Source: SB11 sp964584305
Lineage (GTDB): Bacteria > Bacteroidota > Bacteroidia > UBA8524
Direction: 5' to 3'
DNA: 64,000 nt
NCBI GenBank assembly: GCA_964584305.1
Contig: CAZOZL010000009.1
Span: 34,840 to 98,839 of the forward strand
The translations under genes and the position numbers were made by a program. Below the pieces are notes generated by a model that was not told where the DNA came from, did not search any database, and saw nothing but the letters and a program-made list of their open reading frames with translations. This document shows, in pieces, positions 35,280 to 43,964 of this stretch (the first letter of the stretch is position 1; the number at the start of each line of letters is the position of its first letter).

Positions 35280-35827
35280 TCATCAAAAAGTTTTTTACCA
35301 ATATAGCGGTTATATACTGCTTCATCATCAGCTATACGTGCGCCCAAACCAGGGGTTTCACCCACATGACCAAACCGCACACCTTCTATGGTATTCAAAT
35401 CGGGTTTTAGTGCTACATAGCCTGAAATACTGTTCCATAAACCAAAACCATAAGTGGGTACTATGTAAAACTCTATTTTCTCTTTATCGTCTTTGTTTTT
35501 TGCTATATAAACAGGAAACCTGCGTTCTTCAACTGGTTTTTTGTACTCTCTTAGTACTTCAATTTCACCTGCTTCAACACCTTCTATTTTCTCGCCTTTG
35601 TAGTTCACTACTATACCCTCAATTATACTGTTGTATAGGGCAACAGCAGTATCTTTGCTCATTTCACTAACATCGGCAAAAGTAGCCACTATATTAATTT
35701 TGCGTTCTTGCTCAATATTATAGTCTTGAAGTGGCTTTAAAGCCATTGCGGTTAGTGATAATACTACGCCACAAAATACAGTAAGGGCTAAAGTATATAA
35801 TATTATATATGTATTAGATCGTTGCAC
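35280..35827 (-). CDS. nqrC: Na+-translocating NADH:quinone reductase subunit C, 3' end lost in scaffold gap
   Basis: The first 182 codons. One N-terminal membrane helix (about 8-30) is followed by the periplasmic FMN-binding domain; ETPGLGARIADDEAVYNRYIG is the recognisable end of the visible part. The SGAT motif that carries covalent FMN falls in the missing part. The start overlaps the end of nqrB by 14 bases. Confidence 0.94.
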
Positions 35828-36998
35828 GAGCGAGCCTCCTTTTTTTGTTTGCTGTAACTACATAATGGTCAACTAATGGAGCCATAACATTCATAAATAA
35901 AATAGCAAGCATCATTCCCTCTGGGTATGCAGGGTTAAATACTCTTATTAGAATACACAGCACACCAATTAAAATACCGTATATCCATTTACCTTTGTTT
36001 GTTTGTGATGCCGATACAGGGTCGGTAGCCATATATATTGCTCCGAAAGCAAAGCCACCAATTACTAAATGGCTGTAGAATGGCAATGTCATAAAATGTT
36101 GTGTTTCGGGGATGGAGGCATAAGGTGCAAGTACATTAAGTAATAAAGCCATGGCTGCACCTCCTAGAAAGGTAGCCAACATTATGCGCCAACTGCCAAT
36201 ACCAGTAATAATAAGTATAGCAGCCCCAATGAGACAGGCTATTGTAGAGGTTTCACCAATAGCACCAGGGATAGCCCCCATAAAGGACTCTATGGGAGTA
36301 TGCGCCAACTCTTTACCTTCCGCAGCTTGTGATAACATGGTAGCACCACTAAAACCGTCAGCTACATCGGCACGATTAGCAACAGTCCATATATATTCTT
36401 GGTCAGAACGATACTCGCCTGCCATATATGAGGGGTAAGCAAAGAACAAGAACACACGAGCGGTTAAGGCAGGGTTTAATAAGTTCATTCCCGTACCGCC
36501 AAATACTTCCTTACCAATAATTACTGCAAAGGCAGTAGCTACGGCAACCATCCACAAAGGAATAGAAGGCGGCATTACTAAAGGAATAAGCAAACCAGTT
36601 ACCAAAAATCCTTCGTTTACTTTATGCCCGTTTATTTGGCAAAAGAAAAATTCGATACCTAAACCTACACCGTATGAAACTACTATAATAGGTAGTACTT
36701 GTATTAGCCCAAATAAAAAATTATCCATTAAGGTACTTTCTTGCCCTATGGCTAAAAAGTGCTGGTAGCCCACATTCCACATACCAAATAGCATGACGGG
36801 TAACATGGCTATTACCACCGCAAACATGGTGCGTTTTAAATCAATACCATCACGAATGTGCGTGCCATTGTGAGTGGTTGTACCCGGTACAAAAAGAAAG
36901 GTCTCTATCGCATCGAAACTCGAATGCAAAAAATAGAGTTTTCCTCCTTTTTCAAAGTTGGGTTTTATTTTTTCTAATTGTTTATGAAGAAATTTCAT
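35814..36998 (-). CDS. nqrB: Na+-translocating NADH:quinone reductase subunit B
   Basis: 394 residues, about ten membrane helices. Thr220 in DGFSGATML is the attachment site for covalent FMN. The segment KEVFGGTGMNLLNPALTARVFLF is split by the central helices and is typical of NqrB/RnfD. NqrB is the main sodium-translocating and quinone-reducing subunit. It starts 28 bases after nqrA. Confidence 0.97.
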   Translation of the reverse strand: MKFLHKQLEKIKPNFEKGGKLYFLHSSFDAIETFLFVPGTTTHNGTHIRDGIDLKRTMFAVVIAMLPVMLFGMWNVGYQHFLAIGQESTLMDNFLFGLIQVLPIIVVSYGVGLGIEFFFCQINGHKVNEGFLVTGLLIPLVMPPSIPLWMVAVATAFAVIIGKEVFGGTGMNLLNPALTARVFLFFAYPSYMAGEYRSDQEYIWTVANRADVADGFSGATMLSQAAEGKELAHTPIESFMGAIPGAIGETSTIACLIGAAILIITGIGSWRIMLATFLGGAAMALLLNVLAPYASIPETQHFMTLPFYSHLVIGGFAFGAIYMATDPVSASQTNKGKWIYGILIGVLCILIRVFNPAYPEGMMLAILFMNVMAPLVDHYVVTANKKRRLARATI

Positions 36999-37026
36999 TG
37001 CTTAATATACACTTGAAATTAGTTGT

Positions 37027-38379
37027 TTAACCTTCTTTTTGTATTGTATCCAAACCTTCGCGAACCAGTTTCTGCAATTCCATTTTTGATGTACAAACAA
37101 ACTCGCATAGTGCTACGTCCTCCTCATCAATTTCTAAAATGCCTAATTCTTCCATCGCCTCAAGGTCATTAGCCAGTATGGCTTTAAACAAATACAGCGG
37201 ATATATATCCATAGGTAATACCTTTTCATACTCGCCAGTAACTACAAAAGCACGTTCTTCGCCGTGCATATTAGTGTTTACCTTAAATTTTTTATTTGGT
37301 GTGAGGTAGGATAAGAATGTTTTTGAGATACTTGGGCGTGAGTACGAGGGTACTAACCAACCTATAAATTCAGGTTCATCACCTTCGGGTATCACTGTTA
37401 TTTGTCGGTCATAAAACCCTATATATCCAGTCGCGTCTAATTTACTACCTGTAAGCACATTACCGCTAATAATACGATTATTCCCTTCGCTAATAGTATC
37501 AGTAGTTAATGCTGAAATTTCTGCCCCTGCTTTTACTTTATAGTATTTGCGAGCGTCTTCATTTACTTCAGAGCCTGTAAGTGCAACGGTACGCTCTTGG
37601 TCGTATATTCCTTCTTTAAATAGTTTACCTATGTTGGCTACATCTTCAGGATTTACCGTCCACACTGCTTCGCCCTTGTTTATAGGGGCTATATGATGTA
37701 TTTGCACGCCCACATTACCCGCAGGGTGTGGGCCTACAAAATTTACTATCTCAACGTTTTTGGTATTGTTTAATACACCTGCTGCTTTGCTACCGTTTAA
37801 ACTTAGATATACTTTACCTTCTGTTAGTTTAGTCAGTGCATTAATACCCCACTCAAAATGTTCTTCTCTACCTTCTAATATAAAATTATAATCAGGTGCA
37901 AGCGGTGCGCTATCAAAACCTGAGATAAATATATTTTTAGGCGTATCGCTTGGATTTGCTACTTTGCCAAAAGGGCGTTGTTTTATGCTTGTCCATGCGC
38001 CACTTTCTAATAAGTTTTTCTTAATATCATCGGCAGTCATTTCAGTAGGGTTGCCCATAGCAAAATTTACATACGATGTAGCATCATTAGCCAATACCTT
38101 TATTTCAAGTAATACTCTCTTTGCTCCTCTGTTAATTTCTGATACTGCACCACTAACGGGCGATGTAATTTTAACATCAGGCATTTCTTTAAAAAAGTAT
38201 AATGGCGTGCCTGCTTTTACTTCGCTACCTACCTCTACTTGGAGTTTTGGAGTTAGTCCTTTAAAATCTAAAGGTTTAATGGCATACGTTTTAGATACTT
38301 TGGCATTTCCCAGCGAATGGGAAGCCTCACCCACCAAATTGATGTTGTGTCCTTTTTTTAATTTTATAGTTTTACCCAT
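37027..38379 (-). CDS. nqrA: Na+-translocating NADH:quinone reductase subunit A
   Basis: 450 residues from ATG 38379; the frame is open to 38406, but MGKTIKLKKGHNINLVGEA is the usual beginning. It is a soluble cytoplasmic subunit with the GGPHPAGNVGVQIHHI-type block near the middle (here VGPHPAGNVGVQIHH). The C-terminal part ends in a region with Glu/Asp-rich stretches and CEFVCTSKME. It is first in the operon, preceded by a TAnnTTTG box 93 bases upstream. Confidence 0.96.
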   Translation of the reverse strand: MGKTIKLKKGHNINLVGEASHSLGNAKVSKTYAIKPLDFKGLTPKLQVEVGSEVKAGTPLYFFKEMPDVKITSPVSGAVSEINRGAKRVLLEIKVLANDATSYVNFAMGNPTEMTADDIKKNLLESGAWTSIKQRPFGKVANPSDTPKNIFISGFDSAPLAPDYNFILEGREEHFEWGINALTKLTEGKVYLSLNGSKAAGVLNNTKNVEIVNFVGPHPAGNVGVQIHHIAPINKGEAVWTVNPEDVANIGKLFKEGIYDQERTVALTGSEVNEDARKYYKVKAGAEISALTTDTISEGNNRIISGNVLTGSKLDATGYIGFYDRQITVIPEGDEPEFIGWLVPSYSRPSISKTFLSYLTPNKKFKVNTNMHGEERAFVVTGEYEKVLPMDIYPLYLFKAILANDLEAMEELGILEIDEEDVALCEFVCTSKMELQKLVREGLDTIQKEG

Positions 38380-38471
38380 AATAATTAGTATCAATAACGT
38401 TAGCAATTACAAGGTGCTAACAATGATAACTATTTAAAGTTTTTAAATTTGAGGTTTAAAAAAAACCCGCG

Positions 38472-38479
38472 CAAAACTA
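38472..38479 (-). promoter_or_regulatory. Candidate -7 box (TAGTTTTG) of the nqr operon
   Basis: Exact TAnnTTTG match on the minus strand, 93 bases before the nqrA ATG, giving a leader of about 85 bases. No clear -33 TTG lies at the usual spacing. Confidence 0.4.
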
Positions 38480-38560
38480 ATGAAAAATTAGCATGACTTA
38501 CTATTATTTTATGAAATAATATAAGACTGACTTTTAAGTGTTGGTAATAGGCAGAGTTTA

Positions 38561-38589
38561 CCAAAAAAGCCCTTGTTAATAAGGGCTTT
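38561..38589 (-). terminator. Hairpin terminator of the sigma-factor operon
   Basis: AAAGCCCTT and AAGGGCTTT form a 9-base stem with a 6-base loop; the minus strand ends in six U. It lies 147 bases after the end of the Spy-like gene, the last gene of the operon. Confidence 0.75.
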
Positions 38590-38670
38590 AAACGGGGGGT
38601 AATAATATAGTGGTTTTGTTAAATGATAGGGTGCGAGTAGTACTATTCAAAACCGTTGCAAATATAGCGA

Positions 38671-38684
38671 TAGGTTGAAACCTA
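38671..38684 (-). repeat. Short inverted repeat R3, copy b
   Basis: TAGGTTGAAACCTA followed by CCGCAATTCAT and then a stretch (TTAC-AAAAACTTTATA-TATAGGATGGG) that also follows copy c at 49431. It is the reverse of copy a. Confidence 0.65.
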
Positions 38685-38735
38685 CCGCAATTCATAATCT
38701 TACAAAAACTTTATATATAGGATGGGCATTCATGC

Positions 38736-39398
38736 CTATTTGTTTATCTCGATTTCTTTTAGGGTTTCTCGCATCTTTTTCCGCCTATCTTGCAGCTGTT
38801 TTCTATATCTTTTATGCTCCTCTTTTATTTGTTTTCTTAACTTATCAGACTCTTCTCTCATCTTCTTTCTTTCTTCTTTCGATAGTTTGCTATCTTTCAT
38901 TAAGGCTCTACTATCTTTAAGCATTTCTCTATGCTCTTTCCGAATTTTTCTTGCCTCTTCTCTCATCTTCTTTGCCTCACCTCTAAGTTTCCTAACCAAA
39001 AGTCTTTTAAACTCATACTCTGCCTTAAAAATCATAGCCACCTTTTTCACGGGTAATATTTTTTTAAATGCAGCGGTGTATTTTTTTATCAAGTCAAGTT
39101 CTTTTTGCTTTTGCTCTGCTATACTATTTATTAATTCTTGGCATTCCTCATCAGTCATAAAAGTAAGGTCAATATCAGCAAGGTTTACTTTGCTTTTAAA
39201 ACTTGTGCGCAGAGCTTCTCCTTCTTCCGAAAACGCATTATAAAGGGGGGTAAATTTCTTTTCCTCATCGGCTGTAAGGGCAAGTTTCTTTTTTATAAAC
39301 TCAATTTTTGCTGCACATATTTTGTCGTTTTTTTTCTTTTGTCCAAATGCTGCAACAGCAAATACAGCCATTAGTAATACTAATCCTATTTTTTTCAT
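38736..39398 (-). CDS. Exported helical charged protein, Spy-like, in sigma-factor operon
   Basis: 220 residues with a signal peptide (about 1-19, ending AFGQ). The mature protein is all helical. LALTADEEKKFTPLYNAF near residue 38 resembles the LTxxQ-type signature of Spy/CpxP proteins with Glu in place of Gln. The C-terminal 90 residues are an extreme Lys/Arg/Glu coiled coil. It should act in the periplasm as a chaperone or stress sensor. It is last in the operon, 11 bases after the single-helix membrane protein gene. Confidence 0.7.
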   Translation of the reverse strand: MKKIGLVLLMAVFAVAAFGQKKKNDKICAAKIEFIKKKLALTADEEKKFTPLYNAFSEEGEALRTSFKSKVNLADIDLTFMTDEECQELINSIAEQKQKELDLIKKYTAAFKKILPVKKVAMIFKAEYEFKRLLVRKLRGEAKKMREEARKIRKEHREMLKDSRALMKDSKLSKEERKKMREESDKLRKQIKEEHKRYRKQLQDRRKKMRETLKEIEINK

Positions 39399-39409
39399 GG
39401 TGTTTGTGT

Positions 39410-39946
39410 TTAAATATCTTCTAAAAGGTCTTCATCTATATTATCAAATAAGTAGTCTTCTATTTCTTTATCTGTAAGTTCTATAATAGTATCTTTTGTG
39501 TTGAGCAACGGTAGTACAATTTTTGTAGTGGTATTGGTTTCTAAAACCTCATTTGGGGTTAATGCTAATAATATAAAATCTTCTTCTATATCACTATCTA
39601 CCCCAATAAGGTCAATACCCTGCGCTAAATATTCTTCGATGGCTTCAATAGAAATATCGTCGGTGGTAATTGTTTTTGCAGTGGTTTTTGCCTCAATATG
39701 TGTAGTAGCGGGGTTAAAAAAAGAAAAATAACCTGCTACTAAAAGTACCACTGCTACAAAGGGTACACTATATACAGGGCGCAGTAAACCACCCCATGCA
39801 AACCCTTTTGGGCGTGTAGTTTTTACCTCAATGCTTTCTTTTACTTTTGATGAGAAAGTATTGAAGTAGTTATCAGGCAGTTGAAAACCACTTTGCGGTT
39901 TTTTATTACCTACTTGTTTCCTAATATTTTCTTCTTCGTTGTGCAT
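39410..39946 (-). CDS. Single-pass membrane protein, probable anti-sigma partner
   Basis: 178 residues. Cytoplasmic residues 1-58 include a FQLPDNYFNTFSSKVKESIE segment, a pattern repeatedly found in Bacteroidota genes beside ECF sigma factors. One membrane helix follows at about 59-77 and then an acidic periplasmic part ending TDKEIEDYLFDNIDEDLLEDI. The position directly after an ECF sigma gene and the topology suggest an anti-sigma factor, but no known zinc-containing (ZAS) motif is present. It lies 38 bases after the sigma gene. Confidence 0.65.
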   Translation of the reverse strand: MHNEEENIRKQVGNKKPQSGFQLPDNYFNTFSSKVKESIEVKTTRPKGFAWGGLLRPVYSVPFVAVVLLVAGYFSFFNPATTHIEAKTTAKTITTDDISIEAIEEYLAQGIDLIGVDSDIEEDFILLALTPNEVLETNTTTKIVLPLLNTKDTIIELTDKEIEDYLFDNIDEDLLEDI

Positions 39947-39984
39947 TAAATTATAGTAGTATGATACTTAAAAGTTTTAAAGGT

Positions 39985-40545
39985 TTAATCTGTTACCAAA
40001 AATTTCTCTATTTTCTTTACTGCATGGTGATACGAGGCTTTTAACGCGCCCACACTTGTACCTAATATTTCGCTAATATCATCGTACTTCATGGCATCAA
40101 AATATTTCATATTAAATACAATGCGTTGTTTTTGGGGCAGGGTAAGGAGTGCTTTTTGTAGTTTGCGTTCTATATCATCGCCTGTATAGTGTGAGCTATC
40201 ATCTATTTTGGTGCTTAGTTCTGCTTCCACATCCACAATAGGTAGAAAAAATTTGGTGCGTTTTTTTTTCAGCAGGGCAAGCGCTTCATTGGTAGCTATG
40301 CGGTATATCCAAGTATATAGTTTACTGTCTTCTCTAAAATTTGCTAAGTGCTGCCATACTTTTATAAAAGTAGTTTGCAAGGCATCATCAGTATCATCAT
40401 GGTCTATTAATATTTTACGGATATGCCAATATACTTTCTGCTCATACTTTTTTATGATAAGATGCAGGGCATAGTTTTGTGTACGCGGGTTTTTAAACTG
40501 GCGTACTAACTCAAGGTCGGTATGTATTATCGGGTCTTCGCTCAA
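39985..40545 (-). CDS. ECF-type RNA polymerase sigma factor
   Basis: 186 residues. Region 2 is visible as DDALQTTFIKVWQHLANFREDSKLYTWIYRIATNEALALL (about 52-90) and region 4 as LPQKQRIVFNMKYFDAMKYDDISEILGTSVGALKASYHHAVKKI near the C-terminus. ECF sigma factors are usually held by a membrane anti-sigma factor and released by an envelope signal. It starts 31 bases after the transketolase C-terminal subunit gene ends, so readthrough from the transketolase operon is possible. Confidence 0.92.
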   Translation of the reverse strand: MSEDPIIHTDLELVRQFKNPRTQNYALHLIIKKYEQKVYWHIRKILIDHDDTDDALQTTFIKVWQHLANFREDSKLYTWIYRIATNEALALLKKKRTKFFLPIVDVEAELSTKIDDSSHYTGDDIERKLQKALLTLPQKQRIVFNMKYFDAMKYDDISEILGTSVGALKASYHHAVKKIEKFLVTD

Positions 40546-40576
40546 GCAGTTGTATTAGTTTTGACGCTGGTTTTTT

Positions 40577-41533
40577 TTATCCTTTGCGTTGCAAAACTTT
40601 TTGTGCGGCGGCTACTACATCGGGGGTATCCAAACCGTATTTTTTCATTAGCTGGTCTGGTGTGCCACTTTCGCCAAAGCTATCCTTCACTGCTACCATT
40701 TCGACGGGAGTGGGTGTATTACGTGCTAATAGCTGGCAAATACTATCTCCTAAGCCTCCATTCATTTGGTGTTCTTCGGCAGTTACTACACATTTTGTTT
40801 TTGCAACTGATTGTAAGATAGCTGCATCATCCAAAGGTTTAATGGTGTGTATATTTATTATTTCAGCATCAATTCCCATTTCGGCTAATATATGCCCTGC
40901 TTCTATACATTTCCATACTAAATGCCCTGTGCAAAAAATACTCACATCAGCACCTTCATTTAGTATTAGAGCTTTACCTATCTCAAATTTTTGGTCGGCA
41001 GGAGTAAAAACAGGTACTTTGGGGCGACCAAACCGTAAATATACAGGTCCGTTATAGTCTGCTATGGCTAATGTGGCGGCTTTGGTTTGGTTATAATCAC
41101 AAGGGTTTATTACCGTCATGTTGGGCAACATTTTCATTAAGCCTAAGTCTTCTAATATTTGGTGTGTTGCTCCATCTTCGCCCAAAGTAAGCCCTGCGTG
41201 CGAAGCACATATTTTTACATTTTTATCAGAGTAGGCAATAGACTGGCGAATTTGGTCGTACACCCTACCCGTAGAAAAATTAGCAAATGTACCTGTAAAC
41301 GGTATTTTACCCGTAATAGCCAAACCCGCTGCCAGTCCCATCATATTAGCTTCGGATATGCCCACTTGTATAAAACGGCTGGGAAACTCTTTTTGGAAGG
41401 CATCCATTTTTAATGAGCCTGTTAAATCAGCACAAAGAGCTACTACGTTGGGGTTGTTTTTGCCCGCTTCAAGTAAGCCAGCACCAAAGCCTGAACGTGT
41501 ATCTTTTTTGTCTATTATTTCAAAGTGTTTCAT
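40577..41533 (-). CDS. Transketolase, C-terminal subunit
   Basis: 318 residues. It covers the pyrimidine-binding and C-terminal domains: VALCADLTGSLKMDAF near residue 31, LGEDGATHQILEDLGLMK near residue 117, and the C-terminal VTAEEHQMNGGLGDSI. With the N-terminal subunit it makes a split transketolase of the pentose phosphate pathway (two-carbon transfer between sugar phosphates). It is separated from the N-terminal half by the vWA gene, which ends 5 bases before its start. Confidence 0.93.
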   Translation of the reverse strand: MKHFEIIDKKDTRSGFGAGLLEAGKNNPNVVALCADLTGSLKMDAFQKEFPSRFIQVGISEANMMGLAAGLAITGKIPFTGTFANFSTGRVYDQIRQSIAYSDKNVKICASHAGLTLGEDGATHQILEDLGLMKMLPNMTVINPCDYNQTKAATLAIADYNGPVYLRFGRPKVPVFTPADQKFEIGKALILNEGADVSIFCTGHLVWKCIEAGHILAEMGIDAEIINIHTIKPLDDAAILQSVAKTKCVVTAEEHQMNGGLGDSICQLLARNTPTPVEMVAVKDSFGESGTPDQLMKKYGLDTPDVVAAAQKVLQRKG

Positions 41534-41538
41534 AGGGG

Positions 41539-42900
41539 CTAATTAATGTTTATATGGGTAGTATTGCCTGATGTTATTTCAAAATTCCGCTCCGAAGTTA
41601 ATACCGTTAAATTAGCCTTTACTGGTCTAAATATTAATTTGTATTTACCTGGTTGTAGTATAGTAATCTGTTTTTTATTGCGGGAGTCAAAATCTGCTAC
41701 CCATTCTAAACTATTTTTGTTCATAGTAAAAATGCCCCCTATAATCTCTTGTCTAAATGTAAGAATAAACTTACCTGGCTGGGGAATATTAACCGTTGTG
41801 GTTTTACTTTGACTTACTAATACATTGTTTAGGTATATGCGTGGAGTAGTAAATATTTCTAAATTGTATTGCCCTACCAAATACTTCCGTTTAGTATTAA
41901 AAGTTTGGTAATTAATGGTGGCATCGTTGCCTTTTTTCATTAGTCGGGCATTCAGTTTTTCGTAGCTGGTTACTCCGCTCATTTTCAATAATATATCGCC
42001 TTGCGGTGCATCTACTGCTATTGTATTGTGCTTGCCCGCAAGTAGCTCTATATTACTTTTATACACGGGGGGTATGGTATGTACTACCATATTGTATTTA
42101 TAGCTGGGGTCTAGTGTGAGTGTATCGGGTACTCCTCTATCATTCATGGTGTGAATGTAGTTGTAAATCATTTTATTGCTTTTACTGTCGTAAAAGGTCA
42201 TGTTTACATTGGTTTCAGTAGCTCTACCATCAATATCCAATAGGTTTACTTGTGCTGTGGTAGTATTTAATGCTTGCGATACTACGGTGTTTAAAATATT
42301 ATCAAAATCGTTTTCGGTTTTGGCATCAAAATACCGCCCCACACACTCAAAAGCAGCAGCAAAGTTTTCATTTCCTCCCACTCCAATAACAAAGGGGCGA
42401 AGTATTACGCCCTGTTTTTGCAATGCTTCTGATACGGCGCAAGGGTCGCCACCACATTCTTCTAAACCATCAGTAATTAAAATTATCACATTGCGCCATC
42501 CCCTTTTGCTGGGAAAATCATAAGCAGCACGAGTGAGTGAGTATGCTATTAGTGTAGTACCTTTAGGAGTAATAGTGCCTAATTTTTGCTTAATAGCGGC
42601 GGCATTTCTTTTTCCAAAAGGCACTTCAAGGCGAGTGTCTTTACAGTTACGCGCTGCTTTGGGGCTGGTATGCCCATACACCCGTAAGCCTACTTCTACA
42701 AAATCAAACTGCTCTAAACTATCCACCATTTTGCTTAGCAGGCTTTTAGCTACATTAATACGGTTATTGGTTTCCATACGTGCCCACATACTTCCCGAAG
42801 CATCTAATACAAACAGTATGCGGGTGTTTTTTTGCGAAAAAACAGAAAGCGTGAGCAGAAAAAGAAGGGTAGTAAAAATATATTTTTTAAATACGGTCAT
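41539..42900 (-). CDS. Exported von Willebrand factor A domain protein between the transketolase halves
   Basis: 453 residues with a signal peptide (about 1-22). The vWA domain (about 26-210) has an intact metal site: VLDASGSM (DxSxS) near residue 32, a conserved Thr and LITDGLEECGGDPC near residue 147. The second half is beta-rich, with four short Ig/carboxypeptidase-regulatory-like stretches. It probably binds a protein or polysaccharide ligand in the periplasm or at the surface. Its location between two transketolase genes, only 5 bases before the second, has no obvious functional reason. Confidence 0.85.
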   Translation of the reverse strand: MTVFKKYIFTTLLFLLTLSVFSQKNTRILFVLDASGSMWARMETNNRINVAKSLLSKMVDSLEQFDFVEVGLRVYGHTSPKAARNCKDTRLEVPFGKRNAAAIKQKLGTITPKGTTLIAYSLTRAAYDFPSKRGWRNVIILITDGLEECGGDPCAVSEALQKQGVILRPFVIGVGGNENFAAAFECVGRYFDAKTENDFDNILNTVVSQALNTTTAQVNLLDIDGRATETNVNMTFYDSKSNKMIYNYIHTMNDRGVPDTLTLDPSYKYNMVVHTIPPVYKSNIELLAGKHNTIAVDAPQGDILLKMSGVTSYEKLNARLMKKGNDATINYQTFNTKRKYLVGQYNLEIFTTPRIYLNNVLVSQSKTTTVNIPQPGKFILTFRQEIIGGIFTMNKNSLEWVADFDSRNKKQITILQPGKYKLIFRPVKANLTVLTSERNFEITSGNTTHININ

Positions 42901-43038
42901 TAATTTTATTGTTCTCTTTCCTATTAACTATGAAAATTTCGTGCCTTTATTGTTAAATACTGGTTGGTTTATAGTTTTCAGCTTCCTATTTTCAGTTAAA
43001 AACATATAGTAAATAACGAACTAAAAGCTATAAATTTC

Positions 43039-43902
43039 TTAAAAATCTCCTAAAGTTTCAGGAAGCTGAGATAAGGCATCAGCCAATTGCTCATCACTTG
43101 GTGGGATACCGTGCCATTTGTGGCTGCCCATCATAAAATCAACCCCTGCCCCCATTTCTGTTTTCATTATTATCATAATGGGTTTATCATTGTTGGCGGC
43201 GGCTTTGGCTTTGTCTAAAGTAGTTACCACTTCTTCCATATGGTTGCCGTCCATTTCCATAGTATGCCAACCAAAGGCATCAAATTTTTCTTTTAGGCTG
43301 GTAAAGCCCATAATATCTTCAGTACTGCCATCTATCTGTTGCCCGTTAAAATCAACCGCTACTATAAGATTATCCACTTTGTTGTGTGCGGCAAACATCA
43401 CCGCTTCCCATATTTGCCCCTCTTGCAATTCTCCATCTCCGCAAAGTGCATATACAAAACTGTCCTCTCCCTCCATTTTTTTACTGTATGCAATACCCGT
43501 AGCTACTGATAAGCCCTGCCCCAGCGAGCCCGATGCTATGCGTACACCCGGTAACCCCTCGTGGGTGGTAGGATGCCCTTGCAGGCGAGTATTTATTTTT
43601 CTAAAAGTATTCAACTCATCTACATCAAAATAGCCACTGCGTGCCAATACAGAATAAAAAACAGGCGATATATGCCCATTGCTTAATATAAATACATCTT
43701 GCTTTTTACCACTCATATCAAAAGGGAGTGGTGTATGTTGCATAATATCGAAATATAAAGCCGTAAGATAATCAGCGCAACCCAATGACCCACCAGGATG
43801 ACCTGACTGTACTGCATGGACTTGGCGAACAATATCACGACGAACTTGTGAGGCTACTTTTTCTAAATGGGGTATATCTCTCATGGTAGGGATTTTGTAC
43901 AA
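43039..43902 (-). CDS. Transketolase, N-terminal subunit
   Basis: 287 residues. It holds the thiamine-diphosphate binding domain: QSGHPGGSLGCADYLTALY near residue 32 and CGDGELQEGQIWEAVMFAAH near residue 152, followed by DFNGQQIDG. It works with the C-terminal subunit at 40577-41533. The 138-base gap to the vWA gene is longer than normal for one operon, so the vWA and C-terminal genes may have their own promoter. Confidence 0.93.
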   Translation of the reverse strand: MYKIPTMRDIPHLEKVASQVRRDIVRQVHAVQSGHPGGSLGCADYLTALYFDIMQHTPLPFDMSGKKQDVFILSNGHISPVFYSVLARSGYFDVDELNTFRKINTRLQGHPTTHEGLPGVRIASGSLGQGLSVATGIAYSKKMEGEDSFVYALCGDGELQEGQIWEAVMFAAHNKVDNLIVAVDFNGQQIDGSTEDIMGFTSLKEKFDAFGWHTMEMDGNHMEEVVTTLDKAKAAANNDKPIMIIMKTEMGAGVDFMMGSHKWHGIPPSDEQLADALSQLPETLGDF

Positions 43903-43964
43903 AAGTGGACTTTTTAAAATTTTAATTAAAATTGCATTTACATTTTAGGATAGAAACCTGACTT

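Larger units (their letters stand above)
38380..38735. other. Gene-free stretch: nqr leader, terminator, repeat R3
   Basis: 356 bases. The left part is the nqrA leader and promoter (box at 38472-38479), with a terminator hairpin at 38561-38589 for the minus-strand operon to the right. A TGCAACGGTTTT relative of repeat R4 (reverse, about 38649-38662) is followed by the R3 unit at 38671-38684. No gene is visible. Confidence 0.6.

Noticed and set aside
34634..35827. A single NqrC-NqrD fusion protein
   Set aside because: It arises only from translating through the 100-N gap; both parts are normal separate subunits.
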